This document shows positions 8,738 to 20,934 of a stretch of 64,000 bases of DNA, in pieces (position 1 is the stretch's first letter; every line of letters begins with the position of its first letter). This DNA comes from Eretmocerus hayati (Eukaryota > Arthropoda > Insecta > Hymenoptera > Aphelinidae). The DNA is taken from the NCBI GenBank assembly GCA_029851415.1, contig CM056742.1:91750748-91814747 (forward strand), written 5' to 3'. The notes under the pieces are model-generated. The model worked only from the letters and a program-made list of their open reading frames with translations. It searched no databases and was not told where the DNA came from. The position numbers and the translations under genes were made by a program.

Positions 8738-10016
8738 TGAAATATTCTTCCATCACTATTCACGAATTTAAATATAGCACGGGTTCGCTACAATTAGATA
8801 AGTAGAGGCTATATTTGGGGTAGTTCAATATTCACGCACAAAGTAACTTAATCAATAAATGCAAGCACAGATTCATTATTCTATCTAGGAATTGGTTACG
8901 ACCTCCAAAACAAACATGGGTCATTGAGTGATTTTGCATTGTCGATTTATTCGGTTAAGTGATCTATAGCTTCCTTCCAAGCCAAGGCATCCATGAAAGT
9001 TCCTGGAAAATCATCAAAACGATTTCGAAAAGCAATTTGGTACAGAATAAGGAATTTTCGGGTTCATTCTCACAAGAGAAAATATATAATAGGAAATCAC
9101 CATGATACTAGAAACACTTAGAATCATTCCAACACTTGCACGGATAATTAATTATAAACTGCATGGACTTTTGAGTAAAAGCGATGGAGATTGAGTTGTT
9201 GCTGCTTTCAGAGGATCTTTCAATCTGAATTGATCAGCTGGGATCAAGGAACCCCTGAGTAAATGAATTTTCACGTAGTTGGAACCCACGAGTGAATCAA
9301 TTTCATGTGGTTAGAAACCACGAGTGAATGAATTTTCATGTGGTTGGGACTCACGAGTGAACGATTGTTCAAGCAGAAAATGATTCACGTAATCGATAAA
9401 GTTAAGGGTTGTATTGCAAAGGGAAGGATATCCAAGAAGACCTATAGAAAGTTGAAGTTATCGTTGTTATCAGAGGGTTTTCAATTTAAGGTCTAGTGAA
9501 GAAAGTAAATGCGATGATGTAGGATAGCATCAATTGCATAATGATCCAGAGACTCTGTATCTCTGTATCATGGATAAATTCGGTAGACATCTTTCCCATG
9601 CGTTTTGGGTAACAAGTGACCATGATTTCAATGTGGTTCAGATTTTACGTAGGTGCCTGGTTGATCTCACTTGGCCAATAGTAATAGAGGATAACTGAGG
9701 CAATAATCCAAAAGCCCCATCAATGATTCGATTTTTGATGTCATAGCTTACAGACGCGATGCCGCAGGGCCGAATTTGATCACAGACAAACAACATATCA
9801 GAAGGAATATTCTACCTCGCATCCAAACGGCAGCCTATGGATGTGAAACTCTATAAAATGTCTTGATGAGCATACAAACACATCACACATTGAATTCAAT
9901 TCAATAGAAATAGGGTAAAGATATTTGGAAACAGGATCTACTCGGGAAATTCTAGCATCACGAGGAGAGATATGACTTATTTGGGGAGAGAAGGATGATG
10001 AATCTATTTTGCAAGA
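8738..10016. other. Non-coding stretch, no gene seen
   Basis: AT-rich sequence without a convincing frame on either strand. It contains only the short tandem repeat at 9247-9363. No RNA gene, LTR or inverted repeat was recognised. Confidence 0.5.
9247..9363 (+). repeat. 33-bp tandem repeat, about 3.5 copies
   Basis: The unit GAACCCACGAGTGAATGAAT followed by a TTTTCATGTGGTTG-type half recurs at about 9247, 9281, 9314 and (partial) 9347, with a few substitutions per copy. Confidence 0.75.
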
Positions 10017-10250
10017 ATGGAAAGGAAAAAAACGAAAGAAAAACTTAGGTCATATTCCAATTATGACTTGTCTGAGAAAATTTGCTCTTCGAACGGAATT
10101 TCGAAAAAACCCGATGCCCTGTTCAGGATTGAAATTATGTATGCAAAGCGAGTAGTGCTCGCTCAAATTTACTCTAATATGTATTGTCGTGCGATCGATC
10201 TCCCTCAGACAATGACATCCGTCCGTGTGTCTTTCATCTCTTCTCAATAG
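10017..10250 (+). CDS. Small hypothetical ORF, doubtful
   Basis: A 77-codon ATG frame, Lys-rich at its start (MERKKTKEKLRSYSNYDLSEK) and otherwise without a recognisable motif, signal peptide or membrane segment. A distant resemblance to the frame at 6576-6809 (both contain a SNYDL block followed by a Lys/Pro segment) hints at a shared repeat origin, but it is weak. The surroundings are non-coding repeats, so I regard it as probably not a gene. Confidence 0.15.
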   Translation: MERKKTKEKLRSYSNYDLSEKICSSNGISKKPDALFRIEIMYAKRVVLAQIYSNMYCRAIDLPQTMTSVRVSFISSQ

Positions 10251-10463
10251 AGCTCACGCAGCTCGAAATCAGTTCTGCCTCAATATTGGCCCACAGAGGA
10301 CCTGCGTTCTGGTGCCCCGTGCGGCATAAAGTTCAGCCTTGACCAAGGCCCACGGCGGATCTTTGTTTACCCCGTATACGCGTCGATCGCTCATTATATA
10401 TACATGAATCCAACATTACGATGACACTTTCGTACGAAGGTGCGGACTTAGGGTGACAAAAAC

Positions 10464-10590
10464 CGACTTATGACGACTGTCGTCATAAGTGAACGTATTT
10501 TGCGTACGGAAAAGTCGACTTGTGATGACTGTCATCCTAATGATGAAAATACGGGATACCCCACTTGTGACAACTGTCGTCCCAATGCTG
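10464..10590 (+). repeat. About 48-bp tandem repeat with palindromic core, 3 copies
   Basis: Three copies start near 10464, 10513 and 10561. Each has CGACTTRTGAYGACTGTCRT-like sequence. In the first copy 10466-10490 is an odd palindrome: ACTTATGACGAC, a central T, then its exact complement. The second and third copies keep the left arm but have drifted in the right arm (CATCCTAATG, CGTCCCAATG). Confidence 0.7.
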
Positions 10591-10610
10591 ACTTGACGTA
10601 TTGAAGAAAT

Positions 10611-10740
10611 TATATATAAGTTCATATAAATTTATATAAATTCATATAAATTTATATATACTTATATAAATTATATATGAATTTATTTAAGTTCATACAA
10701 ACTTAGATGAATTTAAGAGTAACTATATGAACTCTACTTT
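10611..10740. repeat. AT-rich low-complexity tract
   Basis: Repeated TTCATATAAATTTATATAAA-type words make a degenerate AT-rich tandem tract between the palindromic repeat and the 633-bp tandem repeat. Confidence 0.75.
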
Positions 10741-10744
10741 TTCC

Positions 10745-12540
10745 CAATTCTCGAGAAAGATTTAATACACCGGATACATTGGGTAGAGCGTGGCATTTTC
10801 AAGCCATCCCATTGATTTACCACTTGAAAGATTCCGAACCTTCTGTTCAGGGCCAAAAAATGTTAGGGAAAGCTACACTTGCGGTTCCCTACTATAGTGC
10901 GATTACGATCCATTCGTCAATCGATCGACTCGTGTTCCTTTTTCATCCCTTTCCGATGGAAGGGTCGCATAGCGTTGACTGCGTTTCGGAAACCTAATTG
11001 AACTGCATATTGTATGTTGCGTGTCGGTGACAAATCGAGCTGAAGATACGAGAATCCAGAACCAATGAGACGATCGCGTCTTCTTCCATGACTTTATCCG
11101 GAACGGTCAATTATCGGGAACAGCTGAGTATGTTACTCCGACCTCATTTATGTAGCAATCGAATTCAAAGTTCTCCAGATCTCGAAAGTCGAATGGATCC
11201 GCGATATTCCACACGAGAATCTGAGAATCCGTTATCGGAAGTCACGATCATCCCATTGTTATTATGCATTGTAGGATTTCGATACTGACCGATCTCATTG
11301 ATCTAGCAAGCAATCGCAACGAGATCCAATCATGGAGAACCAAATTCACCGCAGAAAAACATGAGATCGGATATTTCCCAGTCCTCGAAAAAGATAGAAC
11401 TCACCGAATACATTAGGTAAAGCGTGGAATTTTCGAGCCATCTCATTGATCTAGCACACGAGAAATCCCAAACCTAATGTTTTTGGCGAAAAGATGTTAG
11501 GGAAAGCTACAATTGCGGTCAAACTATAGTGCGATTACAAACCGCTCGTCAATCGATCGACTCGGGTTCCATTCCCGGGTTTTATAGGTCCTGTGGGAAT
11601 ATGTGATTGACTGTAGTCAGAAAACCCGCTTCGATTGAATATTGCATGTTGCGTGTCGGTGGGTAGTCGTACTGGAGAACCACATCTCCAAGACCAATTC
11701 AAACTCCGCATCTCCTTTCACCATCCTGAACAGAACGATGAGTTCATGGGTACAGCTCAGTGAATTCTCCCAATTTCAACAACGGTGTAATCAAATACAG
11801 AGTTCTTTAGTTCTTAATAGTCGAATGGATCCGCGGTATTACATACGGGGAACCCGAGAACCCGTTATCAGAGGTCACGATCATTCTATTGTCATTTTGC
11901 AGTGTAGAATTTTGATGCTGACTGATCCCATTGATCTAGCAAGCAATCGCAACGAGATCCAATCACGGAGAACCAAGTTCACCTCAGAACTATATGGGCT
12001 CGGATTCTCCCCGATCCTCGAAAACGATGTGATCCACCGGATACATTGGGTAGAGAGTGGCATCCTCAAGCCATCCCATTGATCTAGCACATGAAAAATT
12101 CCGAACCTAATGTTTATGGACGAAAAATATCAGGGAAAGCTACAATTGCAGTTCCCAACTATAGTGCGATTACAGACCATCCGTCAATCCATCGACTGGT
12201 GTTCCTTCTTCATTCCTTCTCGGTGGAAGGGTAGCATGGTGTTGCCTGCGTTTAGGAAACCTCTTCGAACTGCTGATTGTATGTTGTGTGCCGGTGACAA
12301 ATTGAGCTGAAGATCGGGGAATCCAGAACTAATGGGACGATCGCATCTCCTTTCATGACTTCATCCGGAACGATAAATATACGGGTACAGCTGAGTGAGC
12401 TTCTCCGAACTCATTTGAGATAAAATCCACCGAATACATTGGGTAAAGCGTGGCATTCTCAAGCCATCTCATTGATCTAGCATATGAGGAATTCCAAACC
12501 TAATGTTGATGGCGAACAAGTGTCAGGGAAATGTTTTCCT
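10745..12540 (+). repeat. 633-bp tandem repeat, 2 full copies plus shortened third and start of a fourth
   Basis: The marker CACCGGATACATTGGGTAGA recurs at 10768, 11402, 12035 and 12428, giving spacings of 634, 633 and 393 bp. The third unit is therefore short by about 240 bp. Other shared blocks are the CATTGATCTAGCA phrase, the TATAGTGCGATTAC block and the TGCGTGTCGGTG block. Copies differ by many substitutions, so the array is old. Frames inside it are not conserved between copies and I do not call genes here. Confidence 0.8.
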
Positions 12541-13255
12541 CGATCGCTCGCTTTTCGTGCAACTTGTACTACAGCCGCTATGTCTCCGTTGACAAAATTT
12601 GATTGCGTCTAGCCTCAAGCCTACATTAGGAGAACTAAGTCACAAAGAATCATAGAGTTCGAACACAGTGGATCTTTTTCAAGGCTCCATAAGTTTAGAT
12701 TGAATGATTCTAGGATGTGTAATCGATCGATCCGTCAACAAATGTTGGAGGTTATGCGATAGTAAACACAATCAAAATTAGCCTGTAATGACCAGGAATG
12801 AATTATTCATCTGAGATCATGGAGGTGCAGGATCTAAGCTGAGTTCTCGGCAATGATAAAGTATCAATACACACAAAAGTCTTCTTCTTTTCCATTTCGA
12901 ATCGCGAAAGTCCTCGAGTCGAGAATGTCGAGATCTCGGTTGAAACGTTGAGCGCTATGACAACTGGTATTTGAGAAGTGTGAACATGGATCAGACTAAA
13001 GAAATTTGATTCATCAGCTGTGATCTCGCGGCCAGCCACCCTCGTTTGATAACAGCATAGGAGCCAGAGACGGCGGACTAGATGCGTGTGAAGATGATGA
13101 TGCAGTCTGCGACAAAATTATCTAGCAACGTTTATGAGGGATGCATATTATATGCGATCGAGCCAATTCCTTAAGTTCTCTCGAACATAATATAACATTA
13201 ACTTCTAAGATAGTGCAATAACAAACTCGGGGAAGATTTTGCACATTGACCACCA
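12541..13255. other. Non-coding stretch, no gene seen
   Basis: No recognisable gene, repeat or RNA. Short minus-strand frames (12803-13039, 13122-13343) lack motifs, and the second runs into the foldback element. Confidence 0.5.
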
Positions 13256-13752
13256 TTATATCGATGGCTCCTACGAAGAAAAACACTTTTCCAGCCGCCG
13301 GCGAAGAGTAATACGTACGCTTGTAATTCACAAAGAGTAACACAAACGCGTACCACCGGCGAAAAGTATCACTTGGCGCTTGTCGCCGACGAAAAGTATT
13401 ACATAGCGCGTACCACCGACGAAGAGTATCACTTAGCGTTTGACGCCGGCGAAGGGCATCACATAGAGCATGTCAGCGACGAAAAGTATCACATAGCTCT
13501 CTGAAAACTCATCTGGCCGACGTGGCTTGGTAAGCTCTATGTGTTACTTTTCGTCGGCGACAAGCGCCAAGTGATACTTTTCGCCGGTGGTACGCGCTAT
13601 ATGTTACTTTTCGTCGGTGGTACGCGCTATGTAATACTTTTCGTCGGCGACAAGCCCAAGTAATACTTTTCGCCGGAGGATATCGTGCAAATGTTACTCT
13701 TCGCCGACCTTTAGCGTATGTGCTACTCTTCGTAGGAGCTATCGATATTATC
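13256..13752. mobile_element. Foldback-type element with internally repetitive arms
   Basis: The outer ends are ATATCGATGGCTCCTACGAA on the left and its near-exact complement on the right (AGGAGCTATCGATAT). Each arm is about 230 bp and is built from roughly 30-35-bp sub-repeats of the form CGACGAAAAGTATCACTTAG with spacers such as GCGCTTGTCGC and GCGCGTACCAC. The left arm reads them on the plus strand and the right arm on the minus strand. A short unique centre lies at about 13500-13535. Long inverted arms made of short direct repeats are the hallmark of FB-like elements. No transposase frame is present. Confidence 0.8.
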
Positions 13753-14739
13753 TACCAGTCCTTGGTTTGGAATTGAATATAAAACGTACTCACTCGCTGA
13801 GGCTTAGATACGTATAATAATAGCGGTCATAAATTTCCGAAGAAAAATTTCGACGTATTCGTATCTACGAAACTGCGATAATCCTGGGGGAGCTAATTGA
13901 CAGCCAGCGCCACATCGGAGCTTTCAGGGAGCTATCGGGGAGCTAGCAGAGAATTTCCGAGAAGTATCTCAGGAACTTCATGGGAGTATTTTGGGATCTT
14001 TCAGGGTGTTGGGCAGTTAGTTCTGTGGAATCGAACTGACAATGGAAATTCAACGCTTTCCTTGAAGTTCCCCGGAGACTCTTATAAGAGCTTTGCGAAC
14101 GTTTTTTCGGTACTCCTCGACAATTCTCAGGCAGTTGTGTTGCCACCTAGTCTGTCTTAGTCTGGTGAGAACCTTGATGGCTCTTGCCGGAACTTAAAAT
14201 CTCATTTCTCAGTAACCGACGAGAGTTTTTTCATATCTACGTATAGAAACCCAACTTCTGCGACCTAGGGCGTATCGATTCCTGGAAAAGTCATTTTTCG
14301 GCTCACCCTAGTACACAGCCATTCATTCTCAGCGAATCGTGTACGATCGTAGGTATACATATATCTGATTCAATCGAACGGGATATACAGAATGATAGGG
14401 GCTTTTACAAATGAAGTTCATTCTCCAGAAAGTGTCAACGTTTCGAGGACCTCTGTTCCCTCCCATTCAGGACTGTAGTCTGACACCCAAATCACATGGT
14501 ACTGAGAGTTGAGAACATTAGTAGTATCGGTGACAACATCTTCAATCCATGGCTATTGTAAGAACTTGTGTGATGGGGGTACAAAACCAACTTACTACTT
14601 TCTCTCTGCTCTCTTGACGAGAGTTGGAGGAGTAATATGTCTCTTTTCGAAGGGTGAACTTTATTCATGGAAGCTCGTATCATCATATACAGCCCAATCT
14701 ATCGGAATCAGTTCTATGAATAGACAGCTCAGACTTCTC
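13753..14739. other. Non-coding stretch between foldback element and satellite
   Basis: No gene is recognised. The frame at 13897-14160 starts only at TTG and lacks a motif. A hammerhead-like motif of the kind carried by Penelope-like elements lies on the minus strand at 14432-14486 and is listed separately. Confidence 0.45.
14432..14486 (-). ncRNA. Degenerate hammerhead-ribozyme-like motif (Penelope-type)
   Basis: Read on the minus strand, GTGTCA and TGACAC form a closing stem of 6 bp. Inside are GTCCTGAATGG (compare the hammerhead CUGANGA core) and a GAGGTCCTC hairpin directly followed by GAAACGTTGAC. The CGAAACGTTGAC end is characteristic of the short hammerheads in Penelope-like retroelements. 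The CUGANGA core is altered here, so cleavage is unlikely. I see no reverse transcriptase or GIY-YIG frame next to it. Confidence 0.35.
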
Positions 14740-16060
14740 TGTGCCAGCTCAGTCAATCTAAGTTTGCTTCGGTGTATTTATGCACGAAGTATGCATAGCT
14801 CATATGAATCGTAGAGGAGACCGTATTTTGTTACGATAGAGTTCTGAGGCGTCACATTGGATAATATGACAGAGCAACGAATATGGATTGATTAGGTTGA
14901 AGTTCTGGAAGAGGATGAGAATCAAATCCCAAGCATCACCGTTATTCCGTATATCCGCCCTTCTATAGTCATGAGTCATTTTCCACGTGAGGGTCGGCGT
15001 CATGATCCCAAACAAGTCATAATTATTACGTCGATCCTCCTTGCGGCGTCATGGATCGTCTTCTACGTAAGAGGAGTCGTCATGATTCTAAATGTGTTTT
15101 TTGTGACACGATCGTCAGGAGTGTGCTCCGATGTGCTCGTGCACGAAGTACGTATATTTGCCATAAATAAGAGGAGAGCCTGCACTTTGTTACGAAACAC
15201 ACCTCCGAGGACCTCAGATTGGCTGATGTGTCTGAGCAACGATTTCAGATTGATCAGGTTGAAGTTCTAGCGGTAGAAGAAAATTGAGTCCGAAGCATCT
15301 CAATTATTCTGTACACCTTTCCTTGTGGCGTCATGATTGATCTTCTACGTGAGAGAAGTCCTCATAATTCCAAACGTATCTGTGACAGCTCAGTCATCCT
15401 GAGTGTGCTTCGGTGTACACACGCATGAAGTGCGCATATCCCATATGAATGCTACAGGAAACCATATTATAGCGATTATGGATTGAGTAGGTTGGAGTTC
15501 CGGCACAGAATGAAAGTCAAATCCCAAGCATCATCATTATTCCGTATATCCGCCCTGGTCTCGTCTCAAGTCTTCTTCCACGTGAGAGGTGTCGTCATAA
15601 ATCCAAACGCCTCATCATCATTCCGTCGATTCTCCTTGTGGCATCATGAATCGTCTTCTACGGAGGAGGAGTCGTCATGATTGTAAATGTGTTCTCTGTG
15701 ACACAGTCGTCAGAAGTGTGCTCTGATGTGCTCATGCACGAAGTACGTATATTCCCCATTAATAAGTCGAGAGCCTAAACTTTGTTACGAAACACACTTT
15801 GGAGGACCTCACATTGGTCGATGTGTCTGAGCAACGATTCAAGATTGATCAGGTTGATGTTTTAGCGGTAGAAGGAAGTTGAGTCAGAAGCATCTCCATT
15901 ATTCTGTGCATCTTTCCTTGTGGCGTCATAATTGATCTTCCACGTGAGAAAAATCCTCATGATTCCAAACGTATCTGTGACAGCTCAGTCATCCTCAGTG
16001 TGCTTCGGTGTACACATGCATGAAGTGCGCATATCTCATATGAATGGTACAGGAAACCGT
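14740..16060 (+). repeat. Diverged left edge of the satellite
   Basis: Monomers here share the family landmarks but carry many differences and extra variant blocks, such as GTTACGAAACACACTT and the TGTGTCTGAGCAACGATT phrase. This edge-to-core gradient is what unequal exchange predicts for old array borders. Confidence 0.75.
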
Positions 16061-19000
16061 ATTATAGCGACTAAGGATTGATTAGGTTGAAGTTCCGGCA
16101 GAGGATGGAAGTCAAATCCCAAGCATCATCATTATTCCGTATATCCGCCCTGGTGTCGTCTCAAGTCCTCTTCCACGTGAGAAGTATCGTCATGATTCCA
16201 AACGCGTCAACATCATTCTGTCGATTCTCCTTGTGGCGTCATGAATCGTCTTCTACGTGAGAGGAGTCGTCAGCTTCGAAGTACTCATGCACGAAGTGGG
16301 CATATCTCATATCAATGGTCGAGGAAACCGTATTCTTGACGATTATGGATCGATAAGGTTGGAGTTCCGGCAGAGGATGAGAGTCAAATCCCAAGGATCA
16401 TCATTATTCCGTATATCCGCCCTTGTGCCGTCTTAAGTCGTCTTCCACGTGAGAAGTGTCGTCATAATTCCAAACGCGTCATCATCATTCTGTCGATCCT
16501 CCTTGTGGCGTCATGAATCATCTTCTATGTAAGAAGAGTCGTCATAATTCTGAACGCTTGTGGCATCATAAATCGGTTTCAACGTAAAGAAGTGTCATCA
16601 GAATTCCCAACATTCTCGTGAATGTCATATCTGTGACAGCTAAGTTATCCTAAGTGTGCTTCGGTGTACTCATGCACGAAGTAAGCACATCTCACATGAA
16701 TGGTACAGGGAACCGTATTATAGCGACTAAGGATTGATAAGGTTGAAGTTCCGGCAGAGGATGGAAGTCAAATCCCAAACATCATCATGATTTCGTATAT
16801 CCGCCCTGGTCTCGTCTCAAGTCTTCTTCCACGTGAGAGGTGTCGTCATAAATCCAAACGCCTCATCATCATTCCGTCGATTTTCCTTGTGGCATCCTGA
16901 ATCGTCTTCTACGGAGGAGGAGTCGTCATGATTGTAAATGTGTTCTCTGTGACACAGTCGTCAGAAGTGTTCTCTGATGTGCTCATGCAGGAAGTACGTA
17001 GATTCCCCATTAATAAGACGAGAGCCTAAACTTTGTTACGAAACACACTTTGGAGGACCTCACATTGGTCGATGTGTCTGAGCAACGATTCAAGATTGAT
17101 CAGGTTGATGTTCTAGCGGTAGAAGGAAGTTGAGTCAGAAGCATCTCCATTATTCTGTGCATCTTTCCTTGTGGCGTCATAATTGATCTTCCACGTGAGA
17201 AAAATCCTCATGATTCCAAACGTATCTGTGACAGCTCAGTCATCCTCAGTGTGCTTCGGTGTACACATGCATGAAGTGCGCATATCTCATATGAATGGTA
17301 CAGGAAACCGTATTATAGCGACTAAGGATTGATTAGGTTGAAGTTCCGGCAGAGGATGGGAGTCAAATCCCAAGCATCATCATTATTCCGTATATCCGCC
17401 CTGGTGTCGTCTCAGGTCGTCTTCCACGTAAGAAGTATCGTCATGATTCCAATCGCGTCAACATCATTCTGTCAATCCTCCTTGTGGCGTCATCAATCGT
17501 CTTCTAGGTGAGAGAAGTCGTCAGCTCCGAAGTACCCATTCACGAAGTGCGCATATCTCATATAAATGGTAGAGGAAACGGTATTCCAACGACTATGGAT
17601 TGATTAGGTTGGAGTTCTGGCAGAGGATGGAAGTCAAATCCCAAGCATCATCATTATTCCGTATATCCGCCCTGGTGTCGTCTCAAGTCCTCTTCCACGT
17701 GAGAAGTATCGTCATGATTCCAAACGCGTCAACATCATTCTGTCGATTCTCCTTGTGGCGTCATGAATCGTCTTCTACGTGAGAGGAGTCGTCAGCTTCG
17801 AAGTACTCATGCACGAAGTGGGCATATCTCATATCAATGGTAGAGGAAACCGTATTCTTGACGATTATGGATCGATAAGGTTGGAGTTCCGGCAGAGGAT
17901 GAGAGTCAAATCCCAAGCATCATCATTATTCCGTATATCCGCCCTTGTGCCGTCTTAAGTCGTCTTCCACGTGAGAAGTGTCGTCATAATTCCAAACGCG
18001 TCATCATCATTCTGTCGATCCTCCTTGTGGCGTCATGAATCATCTTCTATGTAAGAAGAGTCGTCATAATTCTGAACGCTTGTGGCATCATAAATCGGTT
18101 TCAACGTAAAGAAGTGTCATCAGAATTCCCAACATTCTCGTGAATGTCATATCTGTGACAGCTAAGTTATCCTAAGTGTGCTTCGGTGTACTCATGCACG
18201 AAGTGAGCACATCTCACATAAATGGTACAGGGAACCGTATTATAGCGACTAAGGATTGATAAGGTTGAAGTTCCGGCAGAGGATGGAAGTCAAATCCCAA
18301 ACATCATCATGATTTCGTATATCCGCCCTGGTCTCGTCTCAAGTCTTCTTCCACGTGAGAGGTGTCGTCATAAATCCAAACGCCTCATCATCATTCCGTC
18401 GATTTTCCTTGTGGCATCCTGAATCGTCTTCTACGGAGGAGGAGTCGTCATGATTGTAAATGTGTTCTCTGTGACACAGTCGTCAGAAGTGTTCTCTGAT
18501 GTGCTCATGCACGAAGTACGTATATTCCCCATTAATAAGACGAGAGCCTAAACTTTGTTACGAAACACACTTTGGAGGACCTCACATTGGTCGATGTGTC
18601 TGAGCAACGATTCAAGATTGATCAGGTTGATGTTCTAGCGGTAGAAGGAAGTTCAGTCAGAAGCATCTCCATTATTGTGTGCATCTTTCCTTGTTGCGTC
18701 ATAATTGATCTTCCACGTGAGAAAAATCCTCATGATTCCAAACGTATCTGTGACAGCTCAGTCATCCTCAGTGTGCTTCGGTGTACACATGCATGAAGTG
18801 CGCATATCTCATATGAATGGTACAGGAAACCGTATTATAGCGACTAAGGATTGATTAGGTTGAAGTTCCGGCAGAGGATGGAAGTCAAATCCCAAGCATC
18901 ATCATTATTCCGTATATCCGCCCTGGTGTCGTCTCAGGTCGTCTTCCACGTGAGAAGTATCGTCATGATTCCAATCGCGTCAACATCATTCTGTCAATCC

Positions 19001-19390
19001 TCCTTGTGGCGTCATCAATCGTCTTCTAGGTGAGAGAAGTCGTCAGCTCCGAAGTACCCATTCACGAAGTGCGCATATCTCATATAAATGGTAGAGGAAA
19101 CGGTATTCCAACGACTATGGATTGATTAGGTTGGAGTTCTGGCAGAGGATGGAAGTCAAATCCCAAGCATCATCATTATTCCGTATATTCGCCCTTGTGT
19201 CGTCTTAAGTCTTCTTCCACGTGAGACGTGTCGTCATATATCCAAACGCCTCATCATCATTCTGTCGATTCTCCTTGTGGCGTCATGAATCGTCCTCTAC
19301 CCAAGAGGAGTCGTCATAATTCTAAACGTTTGTGGCATCATGAATCGGTTTCTACGTGAAAAAGTGTCATCATAATTCCCAACATCTTTG
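16060..19390 (+). repeat. 1522-bp higher-order repeat within the satellite
   Basis: Diagnostic variants recur 1522 bp apart: 16078 with 17600, and 17329 with 18851. The marker TGTGTTCTCTGTGACACAG, found only in this variant, occurs near 15691, 16942 and 18463, spaced about 1251 (one 271-bp monomer fewer) and 1521 bp. A multi-monomer unit has been amplified as a block here. Confidence 0.75.
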
Positions 19391-20934
19391 TGAATGTCGT
19401 ACCTGTGACAGCTGAGTCATCCCAAGTGTGCTCCGGTGTACTCATGCATGAAGTGCGCATATCTCATATAAATGGTAGAGGAAACCGTAGTTTCAACGAT
19501 CATGGGTCGATTAGGTTGGAGTTCCGGCAGAGGATGGAAGTCAAATCCCAAGCATCATCATTATTCCATATATCCACCCTGGTGTCGTCTCAAGTCCTCT
19601 TCCACGTGAGAAGTATCATCATGATTCCAAACGCGTCATTATCATTCTGTCGATTCTCCTTGTGGCGTCATAAATCGTCTTCTACGTAACAGGAGTCGTC
19701 AGCTTCGAAGTACTCATGCACGGAGTGCGCATATTTCATATGAATGGTAGAGGAGACCATATTTTAACGTCTATGGATTCATTGGGTTGAAGTTCTGGCA
19801 GAGGATGAAAGTCAAATCGCAAGCATCATCATTATTCCGTATTTCCGCCCTTGTGTCGTGTTAAGTCGTCTTCCACGTGAGAAGTGTCGTCATAATTCCA
19901 AACGCGTCATAATCATTCTGTCAATTCTTCTTGTGGCGTCATCAATTGTCTTCTACGTAAGGGGAGTCGTCATAATTCTGAACGCTTGTGGCATCATGAA
20001 TCGGTTTCTACGTAAAGAAGTGTCATCAGAATCCCCAACATTCTCGTGAATGTCGTATCTGTGACAGCTAAGTTATCCTAAGTGTACTTCGGTGTAATCA
20101 TGCACGAAGTCAGCATATTCCACATAAATGGTACAGGGAACCGTATTATAGCGACTGAGGATTGATAAGGTTGAAGTCCCGGCAGAGGATGGAAGTCAAA
20201 TCCCAAACATCATCATGATTTCGTATATCCGCCCTGGTGTCGTCTCAGGTCGTCTTCCACGTGAGAAGTATCGTCATGATTCCAATCGCGTCAACATCAT
20301 TCTGTCAATCCTCCTTGTGGCGTCATAAATCGTCTTCTACGTAAGAGAAGTCGTCAGCTCCGAAGTACTCATTCACGAAGTGCGCATATCTCATATAGAT
20401 GGTAGAGGGAACCCTATTTTTAACGACTATGGATTGATCAGGTTGGAGTTCTGGCAGGAGATGAAAGTCAAATCCCAAGCATCATCAATATCACGTATAT
20501 CCGCCCTTGTGTCATCTTAAGTCTTCCTTCACGTGAGAAGTGTCGTCATAATTCCAAACGCGTCATCATCGTTCTGTCAATTCTCCTTGTGGCGTCATGA
20601 ATCGTCCTCTACGTAAGAGGAGTCGTCATAATTCTAAACGTTTGTGGCATCATGAATCGGTTTCTACGTAAGAAAGTGTCATTATAATTCCCAACATCTT
20701 TGTGAATGTCGTACCTGTGACAGCTGAGTCATCCCAAGTGTGCTTCGGTGTACTCATGCATGAAGTGCGCATATCTCATATAAATGGTAGAGGAAACCGT
20801 AGTTTCAACGATTATGGGTCGATTAGGTTGGAGTTCCGGCAGAGAATGGAAGTCAAATCCCAAACATCATCATGATTCCGTATATCCGCCCTGGTGTCGT
20901 CTCAGGTCCTCTTCCACGTGAGAAGTTTCATCAT

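Noticed and set aside
10310..10330. Possible primer-binding site TGGTGCCCCGTGCGGC
   Set aside because: No LTR end (CA preceded by an inverted partner) lies before it, and the match to any tRNA 3' end I know is poor.
13897..14160. 87-codon frame as a gene
   Set aside because: It starts at TTG, the repeated GGGAGCTA words make it partly a DNA repeat, and there is no recognisable domain.
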